Positions 38,459 to 50,265 are shown, counted from the first letter of the stretch. The stretch is DNA of 64,000 nucleotides from Channallabes apus (GCA_030522415.1 CM060109.1:521001-585000); one strand, 5' to 3'. A program made the numbers and translations. The notes: generated by a model not told the origin, from the letters alone.

Positions 38459-39541
38459 AAGACAGTAAACGACTGGCTTTTCTCAGATCCTCCATCTGTT
38501 AAGGAACATCACCTAGTCCAGTGTTTTCACAAGGGAATAAAAATCCCACCAACGTTAATATAAGTCCTCTATGAACTAGCCTAGAAGTAATTGACCTTAC
38601 CTGCTGGTGGTTCTGATCATGTTGTCTAGAATCCCACGTACAGTCATTGAATAACCCCTCAGCATAAGGATCCAATGTACTTTAGATAGATGTCATGAAC
38701 ACAAATTTTTAAAACCACCTCCTCATATTTTGACACACTGTCATTAAAATTCCAAAGTCAGCTCCACAAGTTCAACATGTATGTGCCATGCTATAAGCTC
38801 CTGAGCATACCTACTGCTTCTGTTACACATGGGGAGGGTTAAAATCCAGACATCTGCTCTGTGAGACCACTAATAAGCAACCTTTAAACAACTGTACTAA
38901 CTCAACAGACAATCATCAAAATTGTTCATATCAAGTTGTTCTAAGCAAGTAATCAGAAGGAAAACAATTTTCCTTAACGGTGCTCAGCACAAAGAAATCA
39001 TAGGCCATGACCCAGGTTTGGAACCTAGGGAACTTCAACTGCCGTAAGCGTTGAAAAACCATGCTTGACTCATGAACAGCATAAAAATAATACAACCCAG
39101 ACATCCAATGGGAGACTAGGGACCTCCAGGTCCGGAGACTAGGGACCGTCAACTGTCTTATGGGTTGAAGTAACATGCTTGTCTTTTCATGTACACATGG
39201 CAGGTCCAAATCCAAGCATCGTCTCTGAGAGACCACTATTAATCAACATTTAACCAACAGTTGTAACTCAACAACCAATCATCAAATTGCTGCATCTAAA
39301 GAGGGAGTTGAAGGGCATGCAGTAAGATGAGATCGTTTGTTGGACTGAAATTTGATTGAACACGTATTCATAATCTTAAACTTGGGGATGAAAGTCGCAT
39401 CATCCGCTCAGCATAATGAAATCATAGCCCGTGGCTCCAGGTCCGGAGACTAGCGACCTTCAATTGACTTAAGAGTTGAAAAAATGCTTGTCTCATGCAC
39501 AGCATAAAAAAATAATACAACTTTAGCATCTAGTATGCTAA

Positions 39542-39614
39542 GGGGAATTAGCTCAAGTGGTAGAGCGCTCGCTTAGCATGCGAGAGGTAGCGGGATCGAT
39601 GCCCGCATTCTCCA
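39542..39614 (+). tRNA. tRNA-Ala (AGC), unit 30, intact
   Basis: All stems pair; T7 run in the trailer. Confidence 0.93.
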
Positions 39615-39753
39615 GTGTCTCCACACTAGCGGAGACTGAGGCCTGACTATTTTTTTAGGCCTGAGTCGCTTATAGCTCTCCGCCATAGCAACAACAAAAT
39701 TCGAGCAGTTCAGAAGCAATAAGTTTCTTGCACACATTGAAAACCTTTTGGAG

Positions 39754-39827
39754 TGGCCCGTACGGGGATTGAACCCGCGACCTTGGCGTTATTAGCACCA
39801 CGCTCTAACCAGCTGAGCTAACCGGCC
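39754..39827 (-). tRNA. tRNA-Ile (AAT), unit 30, consensus
   Basis: Consensus copy, the last fully canonical tRNA-Ile going rightwards. Confidence 0.93.
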
Positions 39828-40916
39828 AAGACAGTAAACGACTGGCTTTTCTCAGATCCTCCATCTGTTAAGGAACATCACCTAGTCCAGTGTTTTCACA
39901 AGGGAATAAAAATCCCACCAACGTTAATATAAGTCCTCTATGAACTAGCCTAGAAGTAATTGACCTTACCTGCTGGTGGTTCTGATCATGTTGTCTAGAA
40001 TCCCACGTACAGTCATTGAATAACCCCTCAGCATAAGGATCCAATGTACTTTAGATAGATGTCATGAACACAAATTTTTAAAACCACCTCCTCATATTTT
40101 GACACACTGTCATTAAGATTCCAAAGTCAGCTCCACAAGTTCAACATGTATGTGCCATGCTATAAGCTCCTGAGCATACCTACTGCTTCTGTTACACATG
40201 GGGAGGGTTAAAATCCAGACATCTGCTCTGTGAGACCACTAATAAGCAACCTTTAAACAACTGTACTAACTCAACAGACAATCATCAAAATTGTTCATAT
40301 CAAGTTGTTCTAAGCAAGTAATCAGAAGGAAAACAATTTTCCTTAACGGTGCTCAGCACAAAGAAATCATAGGCCATGACCCAGGTTTGGAACCTAGGGA
40401 ACTTCAACTGCCGTAAGCGTTGAAAAACCATGCTTGACTCATGAACAGCATAAAAATAATTCAACCCAGACATCCAATGGGAGACTAGGGACCTCCAGGT
40501 CCGGAGACTAGGGACCGTCAACTGTCTTATGGGTTGAAGTAACATGCTTGTCTTTTCATGTACACATGGCAGGTCCAAATCCAAGCATCGTCTCTGAGAG
40601 ACCACTATTAATCAACATTTAACCAACAGTTGTAACTCAACAACCAATCATCAAATTGCTGCATCTAAAGAGGGAGTTGAAGGGCATGCAGTAAGATGAG
40701 ATCGTTTGTTGGACTGAAATTTGATTGAACACGTATTCATAATCTTAAATCTTAAATCTTAAATGAAAGTCGCATCATCCGCTCAGCATAATGAAATCAT
40801 AGCCCGTGGCTCCAGGTCCGGAGACTAGCGACCTTCAATTGACTTAAGAGTTGAAAAAATGCTTGTCTCATGCACAGCATAAAAAAATAATACAACTTTA
40901 GCATCTAGTATGCTAA

Positions 40917-40979
40917 GGGGAATTAGCTCAAGTGGTAGAGCGCTCGCTTAGCATGCGGGATCGATGCCCGCATTCTCCA
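40917..40979 (+). pseudogene. tRNA-Ala pseudogene, unit 31, 10-nt deletion
   Basis: Lacks most of the 3' side of the anticodon stem and the variable loop (10 nt between two GCG triplets). 63 nt long; the anticodon remains but cannot be presented in a normal arm. Confidence 0.88.
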
Positions 40980-41119
40980 GTGTCTCCACACTAGCGGAGA
41001 CTGAGGCCTGACTATTTTTTTTAGGCCTGAGTCGCTTATAGCTCTCCGCCATAGCAACAACAAAATTCGAGCAGTTCAGAAGCAACAAGTTTCTTGCACA
41101 CATTGAAAACCTTTTGGAG

Positions 41120-41193
41120 TGGCCCGTACGGGGATTGAACCCGCGACCTTGGCGTTATTAGCACCACGCTCTAACCAGCTGAGCTAATCAGCC
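41120..41193 (-). pseudogene. tRNA-Ile, unit 31, degraded acceptor stem
   Basis: 5' acceptor strand reads GGCTGAT: C4 to T gives a U-G pair and G6 to A gives an A-C mismatch beside the G5-G68 opposition. Two adjacent unpaired positions make function doubtful. Confidence 0.65.
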
Positions 41194-42276
41194 AAGACAG
41201 TAAACGACTGGCTTTGCTCAGATCCTCCATCTGTTAAGGAACATCACCTAGTCCAGTGTTTTCACAAGGGAATAAAAATCCCACCAACGTTAATATAAGT
41301 CCTCTATGAACTAGCCTAGAAGTAATTGACCTTACCTGCTTGTGGTTCTGATCATGTTGTCTAGAATCCCACGTACAGTCATTGAATAACCCCTCAGCAT
41401 AAGGATCCAATGTACTTTAGATAGATGTCATGAACACAAATTTTTAAAACCACCTCCTCATATTTTGACACACTGTCATTAAAATTCCAAAGTCAGCTCC
41501 ACAAGTTCAACATGTATGTGCCATGCTATAAGCTCCTGAGCATACCTACTGCTTCTGTTACACATGGGGAGGGTTAAAATCCAGACATCTGCTCTGTGAG
41601 ACCACTAATAAGCAACCTTTAAACAACTGTACTAACTCAACAGACAATCATCAAAATTGTTCATATCAAGTTGTTCTAAGCAAGTAATCAGAAGGAAAAC
41701 AAGTTTCCTTAACGGTGCCCAGCACAAAGAAATCATAGGCCATGACCCAGGTTTGGAACTTAGGGAACTTCAACTGCCGTAAGCGTTGAAAAACCATGCT
41801 TGACTCATGAACAGCATAAAAATAATACAACCCAGACATCCAATGGGAGACTAGGGACCTCCAGGTCCGGAGACTAGGGACCGTCAACTGTCTTATGGGT
41901 TGAAGTAACATGCTTGTCTTTTCATGTACACATGGCAGGTCCAAATCCAAGCATCGTCTCTGAGAGACCACTATTAATCAACCTTTAACCAACAGTTGTA
42001 ACTCAACAACCAATCATCAAATTGCTGCATCTAAAGAGGGAGTTGAAGGGCATGCAGTAAGATGAGATCGTTTGTTGGACTGAAATTTGATTGAACATGT
42101 ATTCATAATCTTAAACTTGGGGATGAAAGTCGCATCATCCGCTCAGCATAATGAAATCATAGCCCGTGGCTCCAGGTCCGGAGACTAGCGACCTTCAATT
42201 GACTTAAGAGTTGAAAAAATGCTTGTCTCATGCACAGCATAAAAAAATAATACAACTTTAGCATCTAGTATGCTAA

Positions 42277-42349
42277 GGGGAATTAGCTCAAGTGGTAGAG
42301 CGCTCGCTTAGCATGCAAGAGGTAGCGGGATCGATGCCCGCATTCTCCA
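42277..42349 (+). tRNA. tRNA-Ala (AGC), unit 32, A41 variant
   Basis: Full-length; G41 to A leaves a C-A mismatch in the middle of the anticodon stem. Confidence 0.75.
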
Positions 42350-42490
42350 GTGTCTCCACACTAGCGGAGGCTGAGGCCTGACTATTTTTTTTAGGCCTGA
42401 GTCCGCTTTTAGCTCTCCGCCATAGCAACAACAAAATTCGAGCAGTTCAGAAGCAACAAGTTTCTTGCACACATTGAAAACCTTTTGGAG

Positions 42491-42564
42491 TGGCCCATAC
42501 GGGGATTGAACCCACGACCTTGGCATTATTAGCACCACGCTCTAACCAGCTGAGCTAACCGGCC
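42491..42564 (-). tRNA. tRNA-Ile (AAT), unit 32, three wobble changes
   Basis: T39, T50 and T67 each convert a G-C pair into a G-U pair. The fold is kept but weakened; all three are C-to-T changes. Confidence 0.75.
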
Positions 42565-43653
42565 AAGACAGTAAACGACTGGCTTTTCTCAGATCCTCCA
42601 TCTGTTAAGGAACATCACCTAGTCCAGTGTTTTCACAAGGGAATAAAAATCCCACCAACGTTAATATAAGTCCTCTATGAACTAGCCTAGAAGTAATTGA
42701 CCTTACCTGCTGGTGGTTCTGATCATGTTGTCTAGAAACCCACGTACAGTCATTGAATAACCCCTCAGCATAAGGATCCAATGTACTTTAGATAGATGTC
42801 ATGAACACAAATTTTTAAAACCACCTCCTCATATTTTGACACACTGTCATTAAAATTCCAAAGTCAGCTCCACAAGTTCAACATGTATGTGCCATGCTAT
42901 AAGCTCCTGAGCATACCTACTGCTTCTGTTACACATGGGGAGGGTTAAAATCCAGACATCTGCTCTGTGAGACCACTAATAAGCAACCTTTAAACAACTG
43001 TACTAACTCAACAGACAATCATCAAAATTGTTCATATCAAGTTGTTCTAAGCAAGTAATCAGAAGGAAAACAATTTTCCTTAACGGTGCTCAGCACAAAG
43101 AAATCATAGGCCATGACCCAGGTTTGGAACCTAGGGAACTTCAACTGCCGTAAGCGTTGAAAAACCATGCTTGACTCATGAACAGCATAAAAATAATACA
43201 ACCCAGACATCCAATGGGAGACTAGGGACCTCCAGGTCCGGAGACTAGGGACCGTCAACTGTCTTATGGGTTGAAGTAACATGCTTGTCTTTTCATGTAC
43301 ACATGGCAGGTCCAAATCCAAGCATCGTCTCTGAGAGACCACTATTAATCAGCCTTTAACCAACAGTTGTAACTCAACAACCAATCATCAAATTGCTGCA
43401 TCTAAAGAAGGAGTTGAAGGGCATGCAGTAAGATGAGATCGTTTGTTGGACTGAAATTTGATTGAACACGTATTCATAATCTTAAATCTTAAATCTTAAA
43501 TGAAAGTCGCATCATCCGCTCAGCATAATGAAATCATAGCCCGTGGCTCCAGGTCCGGAGACTAGCGACCTTCAATTGACTTAAGAGTTGAAAAAATGCT
43601 TGTCTCATGCACAGCATAAAAAAATAATACAACTTTAGCATCTAGTATGCTAA

Positions 43654-43716
43654 GGGGAATTAGCTCAAGTGGTAGAGCGCTCGCTTAGCATGCGGGATCG
43701 ATGCCCGCATTCTCCA
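43654..43716 (+). pseudogene. tRNA-Ala pseudogene, unit 33, 10-nt deletion
   Basis: Copy of the unit 31 allele, 2,737 bp to its right. Confidence 0.88.
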
Positions 43717-43856
43717 GTGTCTCCACACTAGCGGAGACTGAGGCCTGACTATTTTTTTTAGGCCTGAGTCGCTTATAGCTCTCCGCCATAGCAACAACAA
43801 AATTCGAGCAGTTCAGAAGCAACAAGTTTCTTGCACACATTGAAAACCTTTTGGAG

Positions 43857-43930
43857 TGGCCCGTACGGGGATTGAACCCGCGACCTTGGCGTTATTAGCA
43901 CCACGCTCTAACCAGCTGAGCTAATCAGCC
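43857..43930 (-). pseudogene. tRNA-Ile, unit 33, degraded acceptor stem
   Basis: Same T4/A6 changes as unit 31. Confidence 0.65.
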
Positions 43931-45013
43931 AAGACAGTAAACGACTGGCTTTGCTCAGATCCTCCATCTGTTAAGGAACATCACCTAGTCCAGTGTTTTC
44001 ACAAGGGAATAAAAATCCCACCAACGTTAATATAAGTCCTCTATGAACTAGCCTAGAAGTAATTGACCTTACCTGCTTGTGGTTCTGATCATGTTGTCTA
44101 GAATCCCACGTACAGTCATTGAATAACCCCTCAGCATAAGGATCCAATGTACTTTAGATAGATGTCATGAACACAAATTTTTAAAACCACCTCCTCATAT
44201 TTTGACACACTGTCATTAAAATTCCAAAGTCAGCTCCACAAGTTCAACATGTATGTGCCATGCTATAAGCTCCTGAGCATACCTACTGCTTCTGTTACAC
44301 ATGGGGAGGGTTAAAATCCAGACATCTGCTCTGTGAGACCACTAATAAGCAACCTTTAAACAACTGTACTAACTCAACAGACAATCATCAAAATTGTTCA
44401 TATCAAGTTGTTCTAAGCAAGTAATCAGAAGGAAAACAAGTTTCCTTAACGGTGCCCAGCACAAAGAAATCATAGGCCATGACCCAGGTTTGGAACTTAG
44501 GGAACTTCAACTGCCGTAAGCGTTGAAAAACCATGCTTGACTCATGAACAGCATAAAAATAATACAACCCAGACATCCAATGGGAGACTAGGGACCTCCA
44601 GGTCCGGAGACTAGGGACCGTCAACTGTCTTATGGGTTGAAGTAACATGCTTGTCTTTTCATGTACACATGGCAGGTCCAAATCCAAGCATCGTCTCTGA
44701 GAGACCACTATTAATCAACCTTTAACCAACAGTTGTAACTCAACAACCAATCATCAAATTGCTGCATCTAAAGAGGGAGTTGAAGGGCATGCAGTAAGAT
44801 GAGATCGTTTGTTGGACTGAAATTTGATTGAACATGTATTCATAATCTTAAACTTGGGGATGAAAGTCGCATCATCCGCTCAGCATAATGAAATCATAGC
44901 CCGTGGCTCCAGGTCCGGAGACTAGCGACCTTCAATTGACTTAAGAGTTGAAAAAATGCTTGTCTCATGCACAGCATAAAAAAATAATACAACTTTAGCA
45001 TCTAGTATGCTAA

Positions 45014-45086
45014 GGGGAATTAGCTCAAGTGGTAGAGCGCTCGCTTAGCATGCAAGAGGTAGCGGGATCGATGCCCGCATTCTCCA
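45014..45086 (+). tRNA. tRNA-Ala (AGC), unit 34, A41 variant
   Basis: Same anticodon-stem mismatch as unit 32. Confidence 0.75.
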
Positions 45087-45227
45087 GTGTCTCCACACTA
45101 GCGGAGGCTGAGGCCTGACTATTTTTTTTAGGCCTGAGTCCGCTTTTAGCTCTCCGCCATAGCAACAACAAAATTCGAGCAGTTCAGAAGCAACAAGTTT
45201 CTTGCACACATTGAAAACCTTTTGGAG

Positions 45228-45301
45228 TGGCCCATACGGGGATTGAACCCACGACCTTGGCATTATTAGCACCACGCTCTAACCAGCTGAGCTAACCGGC
45301 C
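45228..45301 (-). tRNA. tRNA-Ile (AAT), unit 34, three wobble changes
   Basis: Same T39/T50/T67 changes as unit 32. Confidence 0.75.
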
Positions 45302-46390
45302 AAGACAGTAAACGACTGGCTTTTCTCAGATCCTCCATCTGTTAAGGAACATCACCTAGTCCAGTGTTTTCACAAGGGAATAAAAATCCCACCAACGTTA
45401 ATATAAGTCCTCTATGAACTAGCCTAGAAGTAATTGACCTTACCTGCTGGTGGTTCTGATCATGTTGTCTAGAAACCCACGTACAGTCATTGAATAACCC
45501 CTCAGCATAAGGATCCAATGTACTTTAGATAGATGTCATGAACACAAATTTTTAAAACCACCTCCTCATATTTTGACACACTGTCATTAAAATTCCAAAG
45601 TCAGCTCCACAAGTTCAACATGTATGTGCCATGCTATAAGCTCCTGAGCATACCTACTGCTTCTGTTACACATGGGGAGGGTTAAAATCCAGACATCTGC
45701 TCTGTGAGACCACTAATAAGCAACCTTTAAACAACTGTACTAACTCAACAGACAATCATCAAAATTGTTCATATCAAGTTGTTCTAAGCAAGTAATCAGA
45801 AGGAAAACAATTTTCCTTAACGGTGCTCAGCACAAAGAAATCATAGGCCATGACCCAGGTTTGGAACCTAGGGAACTTCAACTGCCGTAAGCGTTGAAAA
45901 ACCATGCTTGACTCATGAACAGCATAAAAATAATACAACCCAGACATCCAATGGGAGACTAGGGACCTCCAGGTCCGGAGACTAGGGACCGTCAACTGTC
46001 TTATGGGTTGAAGTAACATGCTTGTCTTTTCATGTACACATGGCAGGTCCAAATCCAAGCATCGTCTCTGAGAGACCACTATTAATCAGCCTTTAACCAA
46101 CAGTTGTAACTCAACAACCAATCATCAAATTGCTGCATCTAAAGAAGGAGTTGAAGGGCATGCAGTAAGATGAGATCGTTTGTTGGACTGAAATTTGATT
46201 GAACACGTATTCATAATCTTAAATCTTAAATCTTAAATGAAAGTCGCATCATCCGCTCAGCATAATGAAATCATAGCCCGTGGCTCCAGGTCCGGAGACT
46301 AGCGACCTTCAATTGACTTAAGAGTTGAAAAAATGCTTGTCTCATGCACAGCATAAAAAAATAATACAACTTTAGCATCTAGTATGCTAA

Positions 46391-46453
46391 GGGGAATTAG
46401 CTCAAGTGGTAGAGCGCTCGCTTAGCATGCGGGATCGATGCCCGCATTCTCCA
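46391..46453 (+). pseudogene. tRNA-Ala pseudogene, unit 35, 10-nt deletion
   Basis: Third copy of the 10-nt deletion allele. Confidence 0.88.
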
Positions 46454-46593
46454 GTGTCTCCACACTAGCGGAGACTGAGGCCTGACTATTTTTTTTAGGC
46501 CTGAGTCGCTTATAGCTCTCCGCCATAGCAACAACAAAATTCGAGCAGTTCAGAAGCAACAAGTTTCTTGCACACATTGAAAACCTTTTGGAG

Positions 46594-46667
46594 TGGCCCG
46601 TACGGGGATTGAACCCGCGACCTTGGCGTTATTAGCACCACGCTCTAACCAGCTGAGCTAATCAGCC
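46594..46667 (-). pseudogene. tRNA-Ile, unit 35, degraded acceptor stem
   Basis: T4/A6 as in units 31 and 33. Confidence 0.65.
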
Positions 46668-47750
46668 AAGACAGTAAACGACTGGCTTTGCTCAGATCCT
46701 CCATCTGTTAAGGAACATCACCTAGTCCAGTGTTTTCACAAGGGAATAAAAATCCCACCAACGTTAATATAAGTCCTCTATGAACTAGCCTAGAAGTAAT
46801 TGACCTTACCTGCTTGTGGTTCTGATCATGTTGTCTAGAATCCCACGTACAGTCATTGAATAACCCCTCAGCATAAGGATCCAATGTACTTTAGATAGAT
46901 GTCATGAACACAAATTTTTAAAACCACCTCCTCATATTTTGACACACTGTCATTAAAATTCCAAAGTCAGCTCCACAAGTTCAACATGTATGTGCCATGC
47001 TATAAGCTCCTGAGCATACCTACTGCTTCTGTTACACATGGGGAGGGTTAAAATCCAGACATCTGCTCTGTGAGACCACTAATAAGCAACCTTTAAACAA
47101 CTGTACTAACTCAACAGACAATCATCAAAATTGTTCATATCAAGTTGTTCTAAGCAAGTAATCAGAAGGAAAACAAGTTTCCTTAACGGTGCCCAGCACA
47201 AAGAAATCATAGGCCATGACCCAGGTTTGGAACTTAGGGAACTTCAACTGCCGTAAGCGTTGAAAAACCATGCTTGACTCATGAACAGCATAAAAATAAT
47301 ACAACCCAGACATCCAATGGGAGACTAGGGACCTCCAGGTCCGGAGACTAGGGACCGTCAACTGTCTTATGGGTTGAAGTAACATGCTTGTCTTTTCATG
47401 TACACATGGCAGGTCCAAATCCAAGCATCGTCTCTGAGAGACCACTATTAATCAACCTTTAACCAACAGTTGTAACTCAACAACCAATCATCAAATTGCT
47501 GCATCTAAAGAGGGAGTTGAAGGGCATGCAGTAAGATGAGATCGTTTGTTGGACTGAAATTTGATTGAACATGTATTCATAATCTTAAACTTGGGGATGA
47601 AAGTCGCATCATCCGCTCAGCATAATGAAATCATAGCCCGTGGCTCCAGGTCCGGAGACTAGCGACCTTCAATTGACTTAAGAGTTGAAAAAATGCTTGT
47701 CTCATGCACAGCATAAAAAAATAATACAACTTTAGCATCTAGTATGCTAA

Positions 47751-47823
47751 GGGGAATTAGCTCAAGTGGTAGAGCGCTCGCTTAGCATGCGAGAGGTAGC
47801 GGGATCGATGCCCGCATTCTCCA
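47751..47823 (+). tRNA. tRNA-Ala (AGC), unit 36, intact
   Basis: All stems pair; the last intact tRNA-Ala in the window. The trailer hairpin has gtgtcc in place of gtctcc. Confidence 0.92.
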
Positions 47824-47963
47824 GTGTGTCCACACTAGCGGAGACTGAGGCCTGACTATTTTTTTTAGGCCTGAGTCGCTTATAGCTCTCCGCAATAGCA
47901 ACAACAAAATTCGAGCAGTTCAGAAGCAACAAGTTTCTTGCACACATTGAAGACCTTTTGGAG

Positions 47964-48037
47964 TGGCACGTACGGGGATTGAACCCGCGACCTTGGCGTT
48001 ATTAGCACCACGCTCTAACCAGCTGAGCTAATCAGCC
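47964..48037 (-). pseudogene. tRNA-Ile, unit 36, acceptor stem lost
   Basis: T4 and A6 on the 5' strand plus G69 to T on the 3' strand, so positions 4, 5 and 6 are all unpaired. Confidence 0.7.
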
Positions 48038-48457
48038 AAGACAGTAAACGACTGGCTTTTCTCAGATCCTCCATCTGTTAAGGAACATCACCTAGTCCAG
48101 TGTTTTCACAAGGGAATAAAAATCCCACCAACGTTAATATAAGTCCTCTATGAACTAGCCTAGAAGTAATTGACCTTACCTGCTGGTGGTTCTGATCATG
48201 TTGTCTAGAATCCCACGTACAGTCATTGAATAACCCCTCAGCATAAGGATCCAATGTAGTTTAGATAGATGTCATGAACACAAATTTTTAAAACCACCTC
48301 CTCATATTTTGACACACTGTCATTAAAATTCCAAAGTCAGCTCCACAAGTTCAACATGTATGTGCCATGCTATAAGCTCCTGAGCATACCTACTGCTTCT
48401 GTTACACATGGGGAGGGTTAAAATCCAGACATCTGCTCTGTGAGACCACTAATAAGC

Positions 48458-49173
48458 TGTAACGCTGGGATTATTATAAATCCTTTTGTCACACAAATAC
48501 GGATTCGGGAATCTAGGAATGAGAGGTGAAACACCACTTCCGGTATTGCGCAACCGCGGCTGGACAATAATAGACGCGACACAAGAGCAAGTAGTGTAAA
48601 TAAACCAAAGTGTATTATACAAAAACCAATAACCAAACAAACACGGTGCACCAAAACCAATATATACAAATATAATACAAAAATAAACAATGTGTAGGGT
48701 GTATGCAGGGGTGTGTGAGTGTGTATGAGTGGAAGTCCAGGGTGTAATGTATTGCGGAAATGAAATATGAATTGGAGAGATTTATTCTCTGCCTCACCAG
48801 GATTGAAGTCGCCACTGGGAGCAAGAGTAACGGAATGAGAGGTGAATAGTGAGTGTCCAATGAGAATAATCCAAAAACTGATCATCCACAGGGAAGCAAC
48901 AGACTAACTCTCTCTCTCTGAAACACACAGCGCGCTGGGGAAATCTCTCCGTGCTGGCTTCCATGCCGGTTCCGGCTTTATGCCGGATCACGTGATCCGT
49001 TCTCATCCGGGTCCCTCGCGGCGTGATCGCGCATGCGCGTGGGAGCTCGCCCAGTGACCAACACTGTCATAGGGGACGTTAAAACCATTCGGGCACATCT
49101 TAGGCTACAGGTGAGCAGCATTAGCTCTTCAATTAATAACCTATAAAATGTCCCTTTATGTGGCCGCGCTACA
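48458..49173 (-). repeat. 3' LTR of the Gypsy element
   Basis: On the - strand it begins TGTAGCGCGG and ends CGTTACA, the usual TG...CA. The end of the integrase frame runs 18 bp into it. The first bases past its U3 edge (tag, then a) are also present past the other LTR. Confidence 0.92.
48781..48786 (-). promoter_or_regulatory. Candidate poly(A) signal in the 3' LTR
   Basis: AATAAA on the - strand, about 390 nt into the LTR. Its twin in the 5' LTR is at 54131-54136. Position fits an R-region signal, but AT-rich sequence makes chance matches likely. Confidence 0.3.
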
Positions 49174-50265
49174 TAGACCCCCCCCCCAAGCCTCCGGCGT
49201 CTGAGGAGAACGTCCGTAAAAACGCTTTAAGTTCACCACATTAAAAGTGTCGGTTTTTTGTGGATTGCCCCAAGACACAGTGTAATTAATTGGTCCTCGT
49301 GTCTTTGTAATTTCAGCTGGACCTTCCCACTTAGGCGCTAGCTTGGCTGAAAACATTTTTGCTGCGGAGGAGAGTGGGTGCGTTTTAATCCAAACTAGAT
49401 CTCCCGGTTGAAAGTGCGCATCTTTCCTCCGGGCATTGTAGTATCTGGCTTGTTTGGATTGTTGCTGTTTCACTCTTGATTTCACCTCCTCCGTGATCCG
49501 TTGTTGCCTTTCCAGAAGTGAATAAGCTGTGTGATTTGGTGTTGGGGGATGATTAATGAGCCTTTCCAGAGGACCCTTAAGCTGTCGACCAAGTGTGAGT
49601 TCTGCCGGCGTTTTCCCAGTGGTTTCTTGTTGGGCTGTGTTGATGGCGAATCTCAGTTCCGCTAACCATTGGTCCCAGTTTTGGTGGTGGTCCCCGACAT
49701 ATGAAGCGATCATCACCTTTAAAGTTCTGTTTACTCGCTCCTTCAGGTTGGTTTGTGGGTGGTAGCTCGTAGTTAGCTTTTGGACGCTCCCCCAGGTTTG
49801 GCAGAGGTGTGCCAGCAGCTGAGACGTAAACTGGGGTCCTCGATCGGATACTAGAAATTTGGGGACTCCCCATCTAGTAAAGATTTCTTCTCTCAGCACT
49901 TTTACCAGCTTTGGCGTCTTTACATCCCTAAGGGGAAACATTTCCACCCATTTGGTGAAATAATCCACCACCACCAAAAGATATTCATTCCGCCTTTTAC
50001 TTCTTGGAAAAGGACCCATGATGTCCAGTCCCACGGTGTGTCCCGGCTCTGGAACCATGGTACTCTGTAGTAAGCCACTGGGTTTAGAGTTGTCATTTTT
50101 GTACTGTTGGCACACGCTGCAGGTTCGCACATAATGCCATACGTCCTTCCGCACCGTCGGCCACCATGCCACATCTAATAACCTTAACAAGGTCTTTAAT
50201 TGCCCTAGGTGTCCTCCCAGTGGATTGTCGTGGTAGTAGTGTAAAAAGTTTTTTATTAGTGACTG
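49156..50265 (-). CDS. Pol 3' part: integrase (separated by a frameshift)
   Basis: Open in the -1 frame relative to Gag-Pol and without an ATG near its start (the first plausible codon at 50190 is TTG), so it is not an independent gene. Counting residues from 50190: the His pair of the HHCC zinc finger lies upstream of that codon in the same frame, and C24 and C27 follow. The catalytic triad is D56 (GLDIMG), D116 (SDRGPQF) and E151 (ERVNRTLK). The C-terminal region (about 250-330) has the GDLVW and KWEGP motifs of Gypsy integrases. It ends inside the 3' LTR. A one-nucleotide deletion in the C4 run at 50265-50268 would explain the break; an assembly error in a homopolymer is also possible. Confidence 0.88.
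   Translation of the reverse strand, partial: QSLIKNFLHYYHDNPLGGHLGQLKTLLRLLDVAWWPTVRKDVWHYVRTCSVCQQYKNDNSKPSGLLQSTMVPEPGHTVGLDIMGPFPRSKRRNEYLLVVVDYFTKWVEMFPLRDVKTPKLVKVLREEIFTRWGVPKFLVSDRGPQFTSQLLAHLCQTWGSVQKLTTSYHPQTNLKERVNRTLKVMIASYVGDHHQNWDQWLAELRFAINTAQQETTGKTPAELTLGRQLKGPLERLINHPPTPNHTAYSLLERQQRITEEVKSRVKQQQSKQARYYNARRKDAHFQPGDLVWIKTHPLSSAAKMFSAKLAPKWEGPAEITKTRGPINYTVSWGNPQKTDTFNVVNLKRFYGRSPQTPEAWGGGLCSAAT
49178..49187 (-). promoter_or_regulatory. Polypurine tract of the Gypsy element
   Basis: Ten consecutive G on the - strand, four bases before the 3' LTR. It is the expected plus-strand primer site and lies inside the integrase reading frame, encoding a short Gly run. Confidence 0.75.

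Larger units (their letters stand above)
40690..47789. repeat. Higher-order repeat: 2,737-bp dimer of array units
   Basis: Two unit types alternate. Type X has a three-fold cttaaat motif (about 40743, 43480, 46217), a 10-nt deletion in tRNA-Ala and a degraded tRNA-Ile acceptor. Type Y has an A41 substitution in tRNA-Ala and T39/T50/T67 in tRNA-Ile. Matching landmarks recur exactly 2,737 bp apart, alternating 1,366 and 1,371 bp. The last Y-type position (unit at 47751) carries a different tRNA-Ala, so the dimer is present about 2.5 times. Confidence 0.85.
1..48457. repeat. Tandem tRNA-Ala/tRNA-Ile array, main block (about 35.5 units)
   Basis: Head-to-tail units of about 1,370 bp. Shorter variants of 1,355, 1,349, 1,357 and 1,273-1,276 bp are explained by named deletions in or beside tRNA-Ala. 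In each unit tRNA-Ala (+) and tRNA-Ile (-) converge, with tRNA starts 213 bp apart in the standard unit. About 1,080 bp of non-coding spacer leads to the next tRNA-Ala. The spacer has no convincing protein gene: the short open frames that recur every unit are conserved only because the units are nearly identical. Spacer landmarks are two diverged half-units and three tRNA-like segments, described in unit 1-2 below. Divergence between most units is a few substitutions per unit, as expected under concerted evolution. Confidence 0.95.

Noticed and set aside
1..48457. CRISPR-like array
   Set aside because: The period is far too long, the unique part is also repeated, and the content is eukaryotic tRNA genes.
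48418..48885. Hydrophobic 155-160-codon frames at both LTRs
   Set aside because: They lie in LTR sequence, run across the LTR/array junction on one side, and are AT-rich. An envelope-like protein was considered, but there is no signal peptide-cleavage-fusion layout and the position is inside the LTRs.
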